The notes: generated by a model from the letters alone, not told the origin. Shown: positions 24,148-33,415, counted from the first letter of the stretch. The stretch is DNA of 64,000 bases from Planctomycetaceae bacterium (GCA_012719125.1 JAAYAY010000047.1:62001-126000), one strand, 5' to 3'. Numbers and translations: made by a program.

Positions 24148-26853
24148 TCACTTCCGTTCCACCGTCACCACCGCATGCAAACCGTCCTCCAGGAACGTCA
24201 GCGCCATGGTCACGCCGCCGAACTCGTCGAGCAGCTTGCCCATGGGGCTTTCCGCCGCCGGGGCGACGCCCTGACGGGGCGACATCGCCGTGCCGTGTTT
24301 GCTGCACACCACCTGCCGCCCGTCGGGCGAAAGCTCGTAGGTGCCGCCGTCCGGACAGAAGAAGTGAACGGCATGGGCCGCGTCGGCTTGCCGGGTGACG
24401 GACTCGGCGTCGCCACCGCCTGCCGAAGCGACCGCCTTGGCCACCGAGGAGAGCGGCCCCAGGTTGTTCAAACAGGCCTCGCGGCTCGACTCGGCCCAAC
24501 CCAGATGGAACGTCGACAGCACCTCGTTCCAGTTCTCCGGCCGAATTCGCACCATGGCGTGGGCCGTCGGCCCTTTGTCCACCGGCCGGCCTCCCGCTTT
24601 GGCGCCCGCCGCCTCCATGGCATACAGGTCCTCGAGGATGCACTGCTTGCTCGCCACGTAGAGCCCCTTGCCCACGCGCCCGTAGAACATCCGCCACTTG
24701 ACCGGCCCGACTCCGATCGTGTAGCAGCGAATCTGCTCGTCGCTGCCGGCAAGCGGCACGCGGTAGAAGTCCAGCTCCGGCGCAAACCAACCGTCCTGGT
24801 CTCCCGAGCGGGCCAGCTCGGCGGCGTAGAAGTCGAGCCGCTCCAGGGTCCGGTCGACCAGTTCCGCATCCTGGACCGGAACCGAAACGTAGACCGGCGC
24901 GTTGAGCGACGCGATCAAGTAGCTGATCCACAGCATGTCGTCGTCGAACCCGCCCCGTCCCCCGCGGAAGCTCCGCACGATCTCGCCCAGCGACTGGGTC
25001 AGGTTGAAGTCGAACGTGGGCGAGGCGTCGTACACGTGAAAGCCGATCTGGTTGCCCAGCCCTTCGTAGATGCACCGTTCGAGCAGCCGCGAATCCTCCG
25101 CCGACGGCTCGACGCCTCGATTGCGCAGGAAGAACAACTGGGGCACCTTAACCTTCACATTCTCTTTCAACTGCGGCTTCTTGAAACGCGTGGCGACCGT
25201 GAAGATGTTTCGCTTCGGCACGGGCAGTGCGTCGAGCGGTTCCGGTTCGCCACTGAGCACCGCGGCCAGACCCGAATAGACCGAGTTGTCGATCAGCGGC
25301 AGGATGATCGTTTCCGCCCGGTATTGGTCCGGCGTCACCCGAACGCGGATCGCAATCGGGTCGAAGAACCGTTGCCAGTGGCGGTTGTACTGTTCCACGA
25401 AGTCGCGATACTGCTCGGCTTCACCCGGCGTGATCGATTCGACCGCCACCTCGCAGCAGGGCGCCAGCGCCATGACATGCCCATGGTGGGAGCAGACGGC
25501 CGTTAGGCCGTCGTCGGCCAGTTCGTACCGTCCCCCGTCGGGGCAGCGATACTTGTCGGCGCCGAATTCGCCCGGTGCACACCTGGCTTCCGCCAGTTCG
25601 GCCAGCGACTTGGGCAATCGCCCCTTCTGGGTCTGAAACAGCAACGCCCCGTGGCCGATCATTCGCAGGTGGTTATAGCACAGCATGCGCCGCTGGGAGG
25701 TCAGCTTGAGTTCCGGGCCGACGATCCGGCGAATGAACGGATCGGACAGGTAGATGAACCCGTCCTCCTCTTTCGCACCGAGCGGCATGAGCGTGCGGAT
25801 GTATTTAAACTCCGCCGACTCTCCCAGCCTCGGAACGGGCTTACCGTCGATCTTCTCCCCCAGGATCGCGGCGATGGTTCGCTCCAAGGCCGCCTTCGAA
25901 TTGCTCCGCACGTGCAACCCCGGCCGGGGATAGGCGGAGAACACGCAGACGCTCCGGTCGGGCGTGGCCACGTGCGCGTAGTCGACCCCCAGCACCTTGC
26001 CCGTCGTGCGTGTGGCTTCAGGATTTGACTTCTCGGCCGCTTCCAGGAAGCTGTCCATCCGCAGGCGGAAGACCTTGGGCTGCTTGACGGCGAACAGTAC
26101 GGTCGTGTCGGTTCCGGCCCGGAAGTACAGGTCGCTCCCCGTCATGGCAACCGAGTCGACCACCATGTCGTAGAACGGCCGCGTGAGCGGATCCGTCTGA
26201 ATGGCCAACTGGGTCTTGAGCCGCGAACTGGTCAACGAGGTGGTGGCGTTTCCGATCGTCTGGGCAAACATGTGAGCGCCCCAGCGGTCGCCCAACTCGG
26301 CCACCTGCAAGAGCTTCTCCACCGAGTCGAACCGCACGAAGTACTGGTCCTCCGGCACCGCCAGGGCCAGCGAAGAAACCTCGGGCTGCTTGCCTGCGAT
26401 CGTCTGGGCGGCCAGCATCTGGCCCCAGGGGTGGCTCTTGACGGCCGGGCCCTGGAGTTCGGAGATCTTGATCGTCTCCTTATCCCGCCGGCCCATGTCG
26501 CCCACCAGGCCGGCGTCGTCGCCCACCATGGCGTCCAATTGCAGCGTCTCCTGAATCGCGTGGGCCGCGGAGAACAGGGCGAACAGATCGACTTGCCGTT
26601 CGGGCCCCCGCCGCGGGCGGTTCAGTTGCCGGATCTGCTCGGCAACGGCGTTTTCCGTGCCTCCATTCCGCCCAAGCTGCAAAGCCACATACTGCAAATA
26701 GGCATCCTTCGGATACAGGTTCAGTTCCCGCCGGGCCTCTTCGAGCGTCCACGGCCTGGCCGCGACATTCGGTTCCGCGGCCGGCATCTCACCGACGATC
26801 CCCCCCCAAAGAACACATGCCCCCACGACCACCAACAAACGATGCCGAACCAT
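24148..26853 (-). CDS. Large secreted protein with duplicated CPDGG...CSxHG motif
   Basis: 901 residues from the ATG at 26853, eight bases after GGAGG. Signal peptide MVRHRLLVVVGACVLWGGIV, cleaved near PAAEPN. A long alpha/beta body follows with no catalytic motif I can name. Two copies of a short Cys/His unit stand out: CPDGGRYELADDGLTAVCSHHG at about residue 450 and a similar CPDGGTYELSPDGRQVVCSKHG near the C-terminus. This unit occurs, to my knowledge, in bacterial pseudopilin-like and secreted proteins, and may bind a metal or form a disulfide. It may be a distant paralogue of the protein at 20974. Function unknown. Confidence 0.78.
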   Translation of the reverse strand: MVRHRLLVVVGACVLWGGIVGEMPAAEPNVAARPWTLEEARRELNLYPKDAYLQYVALQLGRNGGTENAVAEQIRQLNRPRRGPERQVDLFALFSAAHAIQETLQLDAMVGDDAGLVGDMGRRDKETIKISELQGPAVKSHPWGQMLAAQTIAGKQPEVSSLALAVPEDQYFVRFDSVEKLLQVAELGDRWGAHMFAQTIGNATTSLTSSRLKTQLAIQTDPLTRPFYDMVVDSVAMTGSDLYFRAGTDTTVLFAVKQPKVFRLRMDSFLEAAEKSNPEATRTTGKVLGVDYAHVATPDRSVCVFSAYPRPGLHVRSNSKAALERTIAAILGEKIDGKPVPRLGESAEFKYIRTLMPLGAKEEDGFIYLSDPFIRRIVGPELKLTSQRRMLCYNHLRMIGHGALLFQTQKGRLPKSLAELAEARCAPGEFGADKYRCPDGGRYELADDGLTAVCSHHGHVMALAPCCEVAVESITPGEAEQYRDFVEQYNRHWQRFFDPIAIRVRVTPDQYRAETIILPLIDNSVYSGLAAVLSGEPEPLDALPVPKRNIFTVATRFKKPQLKENVKVKVPQLFFLRNRGVEPSAEDSRLLERCIYEGLGNQIGFHVYDASPTFDFNLTQSLGEIVRSFRGGRGGFDDDMLWISYLIASLNAPVYVSVPVQDAELVDRTLERLDFYAAELARSGDQDGWFAPELDFYRVPLAGSDEQIRCYTIGVGPVKWRMFYGRVGKGLYVASKQCILEDLYAMEAAGAKAGGRPVDKGPTAHAMVRIRPENWNEVLSTFHLGWAESSREACLNNLGPLSSVAKAVASAGGGDAESVTRQADAAHAVHFFCPDGGTYELSPDGRQVVCSKHGTAMSPRQGVAPAAESPMGKLLDEFGGVTMALTFLEDGLHAVVTVERK

Positions 26854-27138
26854 AATTATGCCTCCAGAAAGCCCAGTGCCGGAACAGAATGGCAGCACAA
26901 TGCCCCTTCCCCCTCGTTGGCTCCATCCTGAGCGAATTATAACGCGACCCCACCAAGGATTCGTGTCTCAGTTCCAAGTCAGGATGCTTCCCACTGGGGC
27001 CGTTCTCGCGATTTGCTTCGTGAACCACGGAAACGGACGTAGATGCTCAGTGAACGAGTACCTGCGAGGCCGCTTGGATCGCATTCATAACCGTGTGGGG
27101 CAGGCCCACAACCCGGTTTGACGCATTGGCATGCGCGT

Positions 27139-28128
27139 TCAATGGGCCATGGTCGCCAGTACGCGGACCAGTTCCGGCGGGACCGGTTTGTGCCGATCGA
27201 AGGTCTGCTCGAACGGGGTCAGAGTGAGGGCACCGCCGATCCGCCCGGCCATCACGCCGGTTTTGCCTTCGAGGATGCTCTTCACCGCAAACTCGCCGAG
27301 GAGGGTGCCAAGAATGCGATCGGCCGGCACCGGGGAGCCGCCCCGCTGGAGATGGCCGAGGGTGATGACTCGCATCTGGAACGGGCAGTCGGCTGCGATC
27401 AGGTCGGCTTGCAGCTTGACGGCACCGCCGTTCTCATCGCCTTCGGCCACGACGATCATGATCGACTTTTTGCCCCGTGCCTTGAGCTTGCGGAGCCGGT
27501 CGATGATTTCGGGGACGTCGGTAGGTGTCTCGGGGATGCAGGCCACTTCGGCCCCGCCGGCCAGGGCGGTGTAGAGGGCGATGTAGCCGCTGTGCCGCCC
27601 CATGACTTCCACGAGAAACATCCGTTCGTGGCTTTCGGCCGTGTCGCGCAGCTTGTCCAGCGCCTCCACGGCCGTCTGCACGGCGGTGGCAAACCCGATC
27701 GTGTAGTCGGTACCGATCAGGTCGTTGTCGATCGTACCGGGGCAACCGACCACCAGGCCGTCCCAGTGTTTCATCAGGTCGACGGCCCCGTGGAACGTTC
27801 CGTCGCCGCCGATCGGGATGAGGGCGTCGATCGCGTGCTTGCGGAGGATGCCGGCCGCCTTCTTCTGGCCTTCGATGGTATGGAAATCCGGGCAGCGGCT
27901 GGTCCGCAGAATCGTTCCGCCGTGTTTCGACAGGTCGGAAACGCTGCGGGCGTCCATGATCGGCTGCCCGTCGGAGTTGACGAAGAAATCCTCATTGAGC
28001 AGGCCCTGGTATCCACGGCAGATTCCCACGACTTCCTGCCCCGACGCAATCGACGCCCTCACGACGGCTCGAACACAAGGATTCATTCCGGGCGCGTCGC
28101 CACCGCTGCAAAAAACGCCGATACGCAT
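27139..28128 (-). CDS. pfkA: 6-phosphofructokinase, ATP type
   Basis: 329 residues. ATG at 28128 with AAGGAG nine bases upstream. The N-terminal GxGGDAPGxN loop is FCSGGDAPGMN, the nucleotide site GGDGTFHG, and the catalytic stretch CPGTIDNDLIGTDYTIGFAT. In this family Gly in GGDG and Gly in PGTIDND mark ATP use, whereas PPi enzymes have Asp and Lys there, so ATP is the expected donor. MGRHSGYIAL carries the fructose-6-phosphate-binding Arg. It should catalyse the committed step of glycolysis. A PfkB-family kinase gene follows upstream on the same strand after a 205-bp gap that contains a strong inverted repeat. Confidence 0.95.
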   Translation of the reverse strand: MRIGVFCSGGDAPGMNPCVRAVVRASIASGQEVVGICRGYQGLLNEDFFVNSDGQPIMDARSVSDLSKHGGTILRTSRCPDFHTIEGQKKAAGILRKHAIDALIPIGGDGTFHGAVDLMKHWDGLVVGCPGTIDNDLIGTDYTIGFATAVQTAVEALDKLRDTAESHERMFLVEVMGRHSGYIALYTALAGGAEVACIPETPTDVPEIIDRLRKLKARGKKSIMIVVAEGDENGGAVKLQADLIAADCPFQMRVITLGHLQRGGSPVPADRILGTLLGEFAVKSILEGKTGVMAGRIGGALTLTPFEQTFDRHKPVPPELVRVLATMAH

Positions 28129-28189
28129 AGGGTGTAACTCCTTGCCGGACATTTCTGGCCAGATCTCAGAAAATCGAAGCACGAATTTC

Positions 28190-28314
28190 GAAATCCGAAA
28201 CAAATCCGAATACAGAAGACTCAAATGTACGAAAACACCGCAGACTATACCAGTGATCCTAATGCAGCCGTTTGGAACCTTGGGATTTCCGTATTCGGAT
28301 TTGTTTCGGATTTC
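28190..28314. repeat. 24-bp perfect inverted repeat between pfkA and the PfkB-family gene
   Basis: Arms GAAATCCGAAACAAATCCGA(ATAC) at 28190-28213 and the exact complement at 28291-28314, with a 77-bp loop. Imperfect pairing continues outward about 25 bp on each side (GAAGCACGAATTTC against GATTTCGGGCTTCG). It is much more AT-rich than its surroundings, and the right arm contains the tandem CGGATTTCGGATTT. The element looks like a dispersed palindromic unit inserted between two co-directional genes; an RNA hairpin would form if the genes are cotranscribed. Confidence 0.85.
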
Positions 28315-28333
28315 GGATTTCGGGCTTCGTATT

Positions 28334-29287
28334 TCAGATTGCTTCGATCTTCAACTCATGTTGCCGCATAAAGGCTTCTGCCTCCGGGCGGGTGAAGACG
28401 CTTTCGGTCGCCGTGATCGAGCGGACGCAGCTTGCTCCCAGGGCACTGCCCCAGCGGAGGCAGCCGGCCATGTCTTCGCCGGCGAGGAGCCCGGCGATGA
28501 ACCCGGCGTCGAAGGCGTCGCCCGATCCGGTACCGCCGACAAACTCCGTCGGATAGACGCCGGATTTCAGCCGGCCCTCCTCACCAACGAGGATGCTGCC
28601 TTCTGAACCGCAGGTGATGACCACGTTCTTCGCCCCGGCCTGGCAGAATCGCTCGGCCTGGGCAATGGGGTCGTCCAGACCGGTGATCAACCGGGCCTCG
28701 TCGTCGTTGGGCATGAAGAAATCGGTTTCCGGGAGGAGCTTTTCGAGTCGTCCCCAGTAGTCGGTGGCGCCGTAGAGGACGACGTCCAGGACGGTCTTCG
28801 CTCCCCGCGCCCGGAGCTTGCGGAAGACTTCGGCAAACTCGTCGGTTTCCAGTTCGGGCAACATGAAGAAGCCACCGATGTAGAGGACCTTGGCCTCGTC
28901 GAGCCAGTCTTCGCGGATGTGGCCCACGGTGAAGTGCGTGTTGGCCGCGGGAGTGCTGATGAAGCGCCGATCCTGTCCTCGCACGTTGATCACCAGGCTG
29001 GCGGCCGAGCCCACGCCCGGGACTTCGTGAATGCCGCTGGTATCGATTCGATCCACGGACAATGCGTCGACGATGAACCGGCCGAAGGGATCGTCGCCCA
29101 CACAGCCGGAAACGCCCACATTCACTCCGACCTTGGCCAGGTCCAGGGCCGTGTTCGAGGCACATCCGCCCAGGCTCAGTTGCATTCGCTCGGTGGGAAC
29201 CAGTTCGCCCGCCTCGGGCACACGTTCCACGGGGGCACAGGCCACGTCGGCAAACAGAATTCCCGCACTCAGACATTCTATGGCCAC
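28334..29287 (-). CDS. PfkB-family carbohydrate kinase
   Basis: 317 residues from a GTG (MAIECLSAGILFADVACAPV). The N-terminal PfkB box is SLGGCASNTALDLAKVG, and the C-terminal signature GGTGSGDAFDAGF carries the anion hole and catalytic base Asp257. This ribokinase-fold family phosphorylates sugars or nucleosides; the substrate cannot be read from the sequence. It lies between pfkA and a release-factor-like gene, 1 kb from L-fucose isomerase, so a sugar-catabolic role is likely but a fuculokinase assignment would be guesswork. AGGA upstream of the GTG is a weak ribosome binding site. Confidence 0.9.
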   Translation of the reverse strand: MAIECLSAGILFADVACAPVERVPEAGELVPTERMQLSLGGCASNTALDLAKVGVNVGVSGCVGDDPFGRFIVDALSVDRIDTSGIHEVPGVGSAASLVINVRGQDRRFISTPAANTHFTVGHIREDWLDEAKVLYIGGFFMLPELETDEFAEVFRKLRARGAKTVLDVVLYGATDYWGRLEKLLPETDFFMPNDDEARLITGLDDPIAQAERFCQAGAKNVVITCGSEGSILVGEEGRLKSGVYPTEFVGGTGSGDAFDAGFIAGLLAGEDMAGCLRWGSALGASCVRSITATESVFTRPEAEAFMRQHELKIEAI

Positions 29288-29669
29288 GGCAATCGTCCTA
29301 ACTTCTCGTCCAGTAGTGAGTTATCGTGAAGAAACAAGAACGGCACCCTCCCTCTCCGCCCCAGGGGCCGGTGCGCTGCTCGGAACGCATCCGTCGAGGG
29401 CAGCTAATGTGATACCAGTCGCGGGCTGATTTTTCCAGCCCTTTCGGGGATCACTTGTCGGTTGCTTTGAGAACGGGTATTCATGAACGGGCAACTTCAA
29501 CCGCAGAATGGCGGGCTCCGCCGGCACATAGCCCCACATTCCAACCCGACGTGTTAGCGAGGACAGAACACCGGCCGTCATTCCAACCCGACGCGTCAGC
29601 GAGGACGGGAGACTCCCCACGCTCGCACGCGATTCCGCTCGTTGCGCACGATCCTCGATCCCCCAGACA
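29288..29669. other. Intergenic stretch with two dispersed-repeat copies
   Basis: About 380 bp between divergent genes. It carries two TRSVSE-type repeats (29543-29605, listed separately). I see no gene or hairpin in the rest. Confidence 0.5.
29543..29605 (+). repeat. Two copies of the dispersed AACCCGACGCGTCAGCGAGG repeat
   Basis: AACCCGACGTGTTAGCGAGG at 29543 and AACCCGACGCGTCAGCGAGG at 29585, 42 bp apart. They have the same spacing and the same core as the copies within the BatA-like gene (9319-9425), which lie in the opposite orientation. The equal 42-bp spacing at both sites suggests that the unit spreads or expands as a block rather than as single 20-mers. Confidence 0.9.
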
Positions 29670-30185
29670 ATGACCGACACCACCCCCCATCCCGCCGCCA
29701 CCGACCCCGAACATCTCTACCGCCAGTGCCGGGTGCAGCGCCTGCGCCGCAGCGGCCCTGGCGGCCAGCACCGCAACAAGGTCGAAACGGCGATCCGCCT
29801 GGTCCATGAACCGACAGGCGTCACCGCCGAAGCCAGCGAGCGCCGCAGCCAAGAGCAGAACCGCCAACGGGCGCTCGTCCGGCTGCGAGTCAACCTGGCC
29901 CTACGGGTCCGCTGCAACTTCGCCGACGGACAGCCGGCTTCTGCCCTATGGCGATCCCGGCTGCGGGGAGGGCAGATCCACGTCAATCCCGACCACGACG
30001 ACTTCCCGGCCATCCTCGCCGAAGCCCTCGATCACATCGCCGCCAAATCCTTTGACGTCAAAGCGGCCGCCGAACACCTCGGTTGCTCCACTTCGCAACT
30101 GGTCAAGCTCCTGAAGGCCGAGCCCCAGGCTTTCACGCTCGTCAATCGCCAGCGCGAATCACTCGGACTGGAGCGATTGCGGTGA
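29670..30185 (+). CDS. Peptide chain release factor-like protein (GGQ domain)
   Basis: 171 residues. The catalytic GGQ lies at residues 31-33 in SGPGGQHRNKVETAIRLVH, the peptidyl-tRNA hydrolysis motif of class I release factors and of ArfB. Domains for stop-codon recognition are absent, so it is a stand-alone GGQ protein and could rescue stalled ribosomes. Residues about 115-160 form a helix-turn-helix-like segment (DVKAAAEHLGCSTSQLVKLL) instead of the ArfB basic tail; this form is one I associate with planctomycetes. It is convergent with fucI, separated by a strong hairpin. Confidence 0.88.
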   Translation: MTDTTPHPAATDPEHLYRQCRVQRLRRSGPGGQHRNKVETAIRLVHEPTGVTAEASERRSQEQNRQRALVRLRVNLALRVRCNFADGQPASALWRSRLRGGQIHVNPDHDDFPAILAEALDHIAAKSFDVKAAAEHLGCSTSQLVKLLKAEPQAFTLVNRQRESLGLERLR

Positions 30186-30199
30186 CATCCAGAACAAAG

Positions 30200-30265
30200 G
30201 AACACTAATCAACACTCATCCCCGCTAATCCTCTCATTAGCGTTGATGAGTGCCGATTAGTGTTC
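30200..30265. terminator. Long stem-loop between convergent genes, probable bidirectional terminator
   Basis: GAACACTAATC (30200-30210) pairs perfectly with GATTAGTGTTC (30255-30265). An inner CGCTAAT (30223-30229) pairs with ATTAGCG (30236-30242), and CACTCATC matches GATGAGTG between them. The plus-strand downstream side reads TTCTTCTT. It lies in the 105-bp gap between the convergent release-factor-like gene and fucI, the right place for a shared terminator. Several copies of similar sequence occur in planctomycete genomes, as far as I recall, so it may also be a mobile palindrome. Confidence 0.65.
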
Positions 30266-30290
30266 TTCTTGTACGCCTGTAGGCTTGGGT

Positions 30291-32090
30291 CTACCCGTAA
30301 AGCGGCCCGTAGTTGGCGCAGGCGCGGAAATCGGCGCCTTCGGGATCGGCGGTGCCGAAGGAGTTCCAGGCCGAGGGGCGGAACAGGTCCTCTTCGGGCA
30401 CATTGTCCATGTAGACCGGGATCCGCAGCAGCGAGGCCATGGCGATCAGGTCGGCGCCGACATGGCCGTAGCTCATCACGCTGTGGTTGGCGCCCCAGTT
30501 GTTCATCACGGAGTAGACGTCGCGGAAGACGCCCGTGCCGGTCAGCCGCGGGGCGAACCAGGTGGTGGGCCAGGTGGGGTTGGTCCGCAGGTCGAGCTTG
30601 TCGTGGACGTCTTGCGGCAGTTCCACCGTGACGCCTTCGGCCAGTTGCAGCACCGGGCCGAGCCCCTTCACCAGGTTGATCCGGGCCATCGTGGCGGGCA
30701 TGCCCCCCCTGGTGAGGAATTTGCTCGACCAGCCGCCGCCGCGGAAGTACCCCGTTTCGCCCGCGTGCCAACGGGTGGCTTCCAGGCAGGCCTTGGCTTC
30801 CGCCTCGGAGATGTCCCACCAGGGCTTCATCGCCGGCACCCCGCCAATCTTCTGGCGTCCGGACGCATCGAGGGTGGCCGAACCCGAGTTGATCAAGTGG
30901 AGCACGCCGCCGGCCCCGTCGCCCTCGATCCGCACGCCGCTCACCCGCTCGATCGCGTCGGCGCTCCAGTAGGTTCGCAGGTCGGCGAACATCTGGGCCG
31001 TGTTGGTCAGCAGGTGCCCAAACAGCATGGTCGTGCCGTTGAGGGCGTCGTTTTCGGTAGCGAGGATATAAGGGGTTCGTCGGCCGGTCCAGTCAAACGA
31101 CGAATTGAGGATCGCCTCCATGAAGTCGCCGTTGGGGAAGTGGTCGGTCCACTGTCGCTGGCCCTGGAAACCGGCACAGATGGCATTGTGGCCATGGGCC
31201 TCCTCGCCAAAACCGGCCGCCTTGAGAGCCGGGTTGCCGACCATAAGGTCCCTGCCGATGAGGGCCATCTTCACGCAGGTTTCCCAGTCGCCGTCGAGTT
31301 GCTGGCGAGTTCGCCGGGCCGATTCCGCATTGAAATCCTTGCCTTCCTTGCAGTTGGCTTTCGTCCAGGCCAGGGCCTTCTCGTACTCGGCCTTGTCGTA
31401 GATCCCCTCATCCATGCGGCGGACGAACTCGCTCATGTCGATCGCCTCGCACCGCATGCCCAGGTAGTCTTCGAAGAACGTCGGATCGACCATCGACCCG
31501 GCGATCCCCATCGACGTGCCGCCCATCGACAGGTACGACTTTCCTCGCATCAACGCTACCGCCATGCCGGCCCGGGCAAACCGCAGCAGCTTGGTCCCCA
31601 CGTCGTCGGGAATCGACGAATCGCTCAAGTCCTGCACGTCGCGGCCGTAGATTCCAAAAGCCGGCAAACCCTTCTGGGTGTGCCCGGCCAGCACCGCCGC
31701 CAGATAGACCGCCCCGGGACGCTCCGTGCCGTTGAAGCCCCAGACGGCCTTGGGCGTGTGGGGGTCCATGTCCATGGTTTCCGAGCCGTAGCACCAGCAG
31801 CGCGTGACGGTGAGCGAGACGCCCACCTTCTCCCTCGCAAACTTCTCCGCCGCGGCCGCCGCTTCGGCCACGCCGCCGATGCAGGTATCGGCAATCACGC
31901 ACTCGACCGGCTTGCCGTTGGGATAACGCAGATTCTGGGAAAGGAAGGCCGCCACGGACCTGGCCTGGTTCATTGTCTGTTCTTCGAGCGACTCCCGCAC
32001 CCCCCCCAGCCGCCCGTCAATCGTCGGGCGAATGCCGATCTTGGGGAGGGGACCTTTCCACAGGTTCGGAACGTTGTTTTCAGTTGCCAC
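30291..32090 (-). CDS. fucI: L-fucose isomerase
   Basis: About 599 residues, close to the 591 of Escherichia coli FucI and similar along its whole length: [34 protein letters not shown]-type, [51 protein letters not shown] and a C-terminal ANYGPLYG. It should convert L-fucose to L-fuculose (and D-arabinose to D-ribulose) using Mn2+; the metal-site Glu lies in [10 protein letters not shown]. The start chosen is the GTG at 32090 with AAAGGAA upstream; a TTG at 32108 is also possible. Fuculokinase and aldolase genes are not in the window, although a PfkB-family kinase is close by. Confidence 0.95.
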   Translation of the reverse strand: MATENNVPNLWKGPLPKIGIRPTIDGRLGGVRESLEEQTMNQARSVAAFLSQNLRYPNGKPVECVIADTCIGGVAEAAAAAEKFAREKVGVSLTVTRCWCYGSETMDMDPHTPKAVWGFNGTERPGAVYLAAVLAGHTQKGLPAFGIYGRDVQDLSDSSIPDDVGTKLLRFARAGMAVALMRGKSYLSMGGTSMGIAGSMVDPTFFEDYLGMRCEAIDMSEFVRRMDEGIYDKAEYEKALAWTKANCKEGKDFNAESARRTRQQLDGDWETCVKMALIGRDLMVGNPALKAAGFGEEAHGHNAICAGFQGQRQWTDHFPNGDFMEAILNSSFDWTGRRTPYILATENDALNGTTMLFGHLLTNTAQMFADLRTYWSADAIERVSGVRIEGDGAGGVLHLINSGSATLDASGRQKIGGVPAMKPWWDISEAEAKACLEATRWHAGETGYFRGGGWSSKFLTRGGMPATMARINLVKGLGPVLQLAEGVTVELPQDVHDKLDLRTNPTWPTTWFAPRLTGTGVFRDVYSVMNNWGANHSVMSYGHVGADLIAMASLLRIPVYMDNVPEEDLFRPSAWNSFGTADPEGADFRACANYGPLYG

Positions 32091-32616
32091 GGTGATATTC
32101 CTTTCCAATCAAGACATTTGAAGATCTCAGCGAGATGCTTCCTCCGTACCTACGCACGGCACACGAACTTAACCAAACTCTCGGACCGAGACTGTCAAAA
32201 ATCGAAGCCATTCCACATCTTTTGACGCCGAAGGGAGTGTACCCGCCATGGACGGCTCACAATCGGCGAATATAGCGGTTCGGACGTGAGAACGGAAGCA
32301 CTGGGACGAGGTGTGTGGAATATCGACGCGAAAGCTCCCAGAGCCGGAGGGCGGAAGTCTCCGGGTGGAACCGTAATCATGGTCTCTGGGAAGTGAAAGT
32401 GGTATACGTCGCGCCACTTACGAGCAATTCGAAATCGCATTCGCTACACTCCCGAGACGCACCCCGATGTCAGGATCGTCATCCGTCTGCGAAGAGAACC
32501 ACGCTCATTATCAGAGGTCTACGAAGGGAGACGCGTGGGGACGGGTGGCCCTGCGTGAACGTGAAAACCAAGGCCACCCGTCCTGCCGGGAGACTCGACC
32601 ACCTGTTGAATCGGAC
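32091..32616. other. Gene-free stretch upstream of fucI and the integrase remnant
   Basis: No coding frame is credible. It should contain the fucI promoter, which I cannot place. It also contains a short hairpin at 32539-32583, listed separately. Confidence 0.4.
32539..32583. repeat. 12-bp perfect inverted repeat (GGACGGGTGGCC)
   Basis: GGACGGGTGGCC at 32539-32550 and GGCCACCCGTCC at 32572-32583 with a 21-bp loop. The tips and the adjoining CTGCGTGAAC resemble the outer arms of the larger hairpin at 34504-34648 (GGTGGGTGGCCCTGTGAAC), so the two are probably members of one palindromic repeat family, here without the inner stem. Confidence 0.75.
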
Positions 32617-32878
32617 AAGGTGCTTCTCGGAGAACGTGGCCCCCTGACCGAGAAAGGCGTTCGAGCACTGTACGACAAGATATTCGGCAATCTGCGGAAT
32701 CAAGTTGCACCCTGACTTGCCGAGGCACACCACGGGCTACAAGTTCCTTGAGGACAACGGGAGTGATCTGGTCTCATTGGCACAGATCTTGGGTCACGAG
32801 AGTCTCAACACAACCAAGCGGTATGTCCAGCGAACGGAGGAACAACTGGGTGAAGCGTGCGAGCGGCTGAGCTATTAG
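32617..32878 (+). pseudogene. Tyrosine recombinase C-terminal remnant, frameshifted
   Basis: A frame up to about 32710 reads LLGERGPLTEKGVRALYDK, a typical XerC/D-like stretch before the catalytic boxes. The catalytic part continues in another frame from 32705: LPRHTTGYKFLEDNGSDLVS, then AQILGHESLNTTKRYVQRTE, with the HxxR relic, the LGHxxxxTT box and the nucleophile Tyr. The expected HDLRHT is DLPRHT, so the first catalytic Arg region is altered. There is no N-terminal half. The stop at 32876 overlaps the next, convergent gene by four bases. It is unrelated to the tRNA-Val integrase. Confidence 0.8.
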
Positions 32879-33318
32879 GGCTGAATATCTTGCCCCCATG
32901 CTTCATGCATAGACTTCCACTGTTCCCGCCACTTGTTCATGTACTGCCGTCCGTGAGGTCCGGTCTCTGCCAGCCGCTCACCAATCCACTCGATTGTGTC
33001 CAGATCAACTTCTCCTTGTAGTTTCTCGTCCAGTTGCTCTTCGAAGCGGCACATCGCTTCATAGCTGGTGTGTCCCTCCGAGAAACAGATGTTGCAGTGG
33101 GCAATGCTTGCCCAGGCAACGCACTCCGTCCATGCCTCCTCACTAACGTTCTCTGGTCGTCGTTGTTGCAGTGAACTGATTTTCTCGTTGATCCGGTATG
33201 ATCGGCGGTTATATCTAATCTGCGGCACGGCATTCGACGCAATCCAAACGAGGAAGCCGATGACGAGAATGAGCAGGACGAGACAACCGATGTGAAGAGA
33301 CCGATCTTGCGTTTGCAT
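32875..33318 (-). CDS. Small membrane protein, unknown function
   Basis: 147 residues. An N-terminal membrane helix (LHIGCLVLLILVIGFLVWIA, residues about 8-27) precedes a soluble helical domain with several Trp residues and three Cys (WTECVAWASIAHCNICFSEG). The base composition appears lower in GC than the conserved neighbours, so it may have arrived with the integrase remnant it abuts. The orientation is away from the remnant. I do not recognise the family. Confidence 0.6.
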   Translation of the reverse strand: MQTQDRSLHIGCLVLLILVIGFLVWIASNAVPQIRYNRRSYRINEKISSLQQRRPENVSEEAWTECVAWASIAHCNICFSEGHTSYEAMCRFEEQLDEKLQGEVDLDTIEWIGERLAETGPHGRQYMNKWREQWKSMHEAWGQDIQP

Positions 33319-33415
33319 GACAGCAGTCTAGCACCAAACACGCCAATCAACAATCGTGACCTTGATCCGGGAGTGGCAGATACCCTCCACGGACGGATAA
33401 AGAGGTCGATAGTCT

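Noticed and set aside
9319-29605. Repeats considered as a CRISPR array
   Set aside because: Only two or three copies per site, no regular spacer length with unique spacers, and no cas gene in the window.
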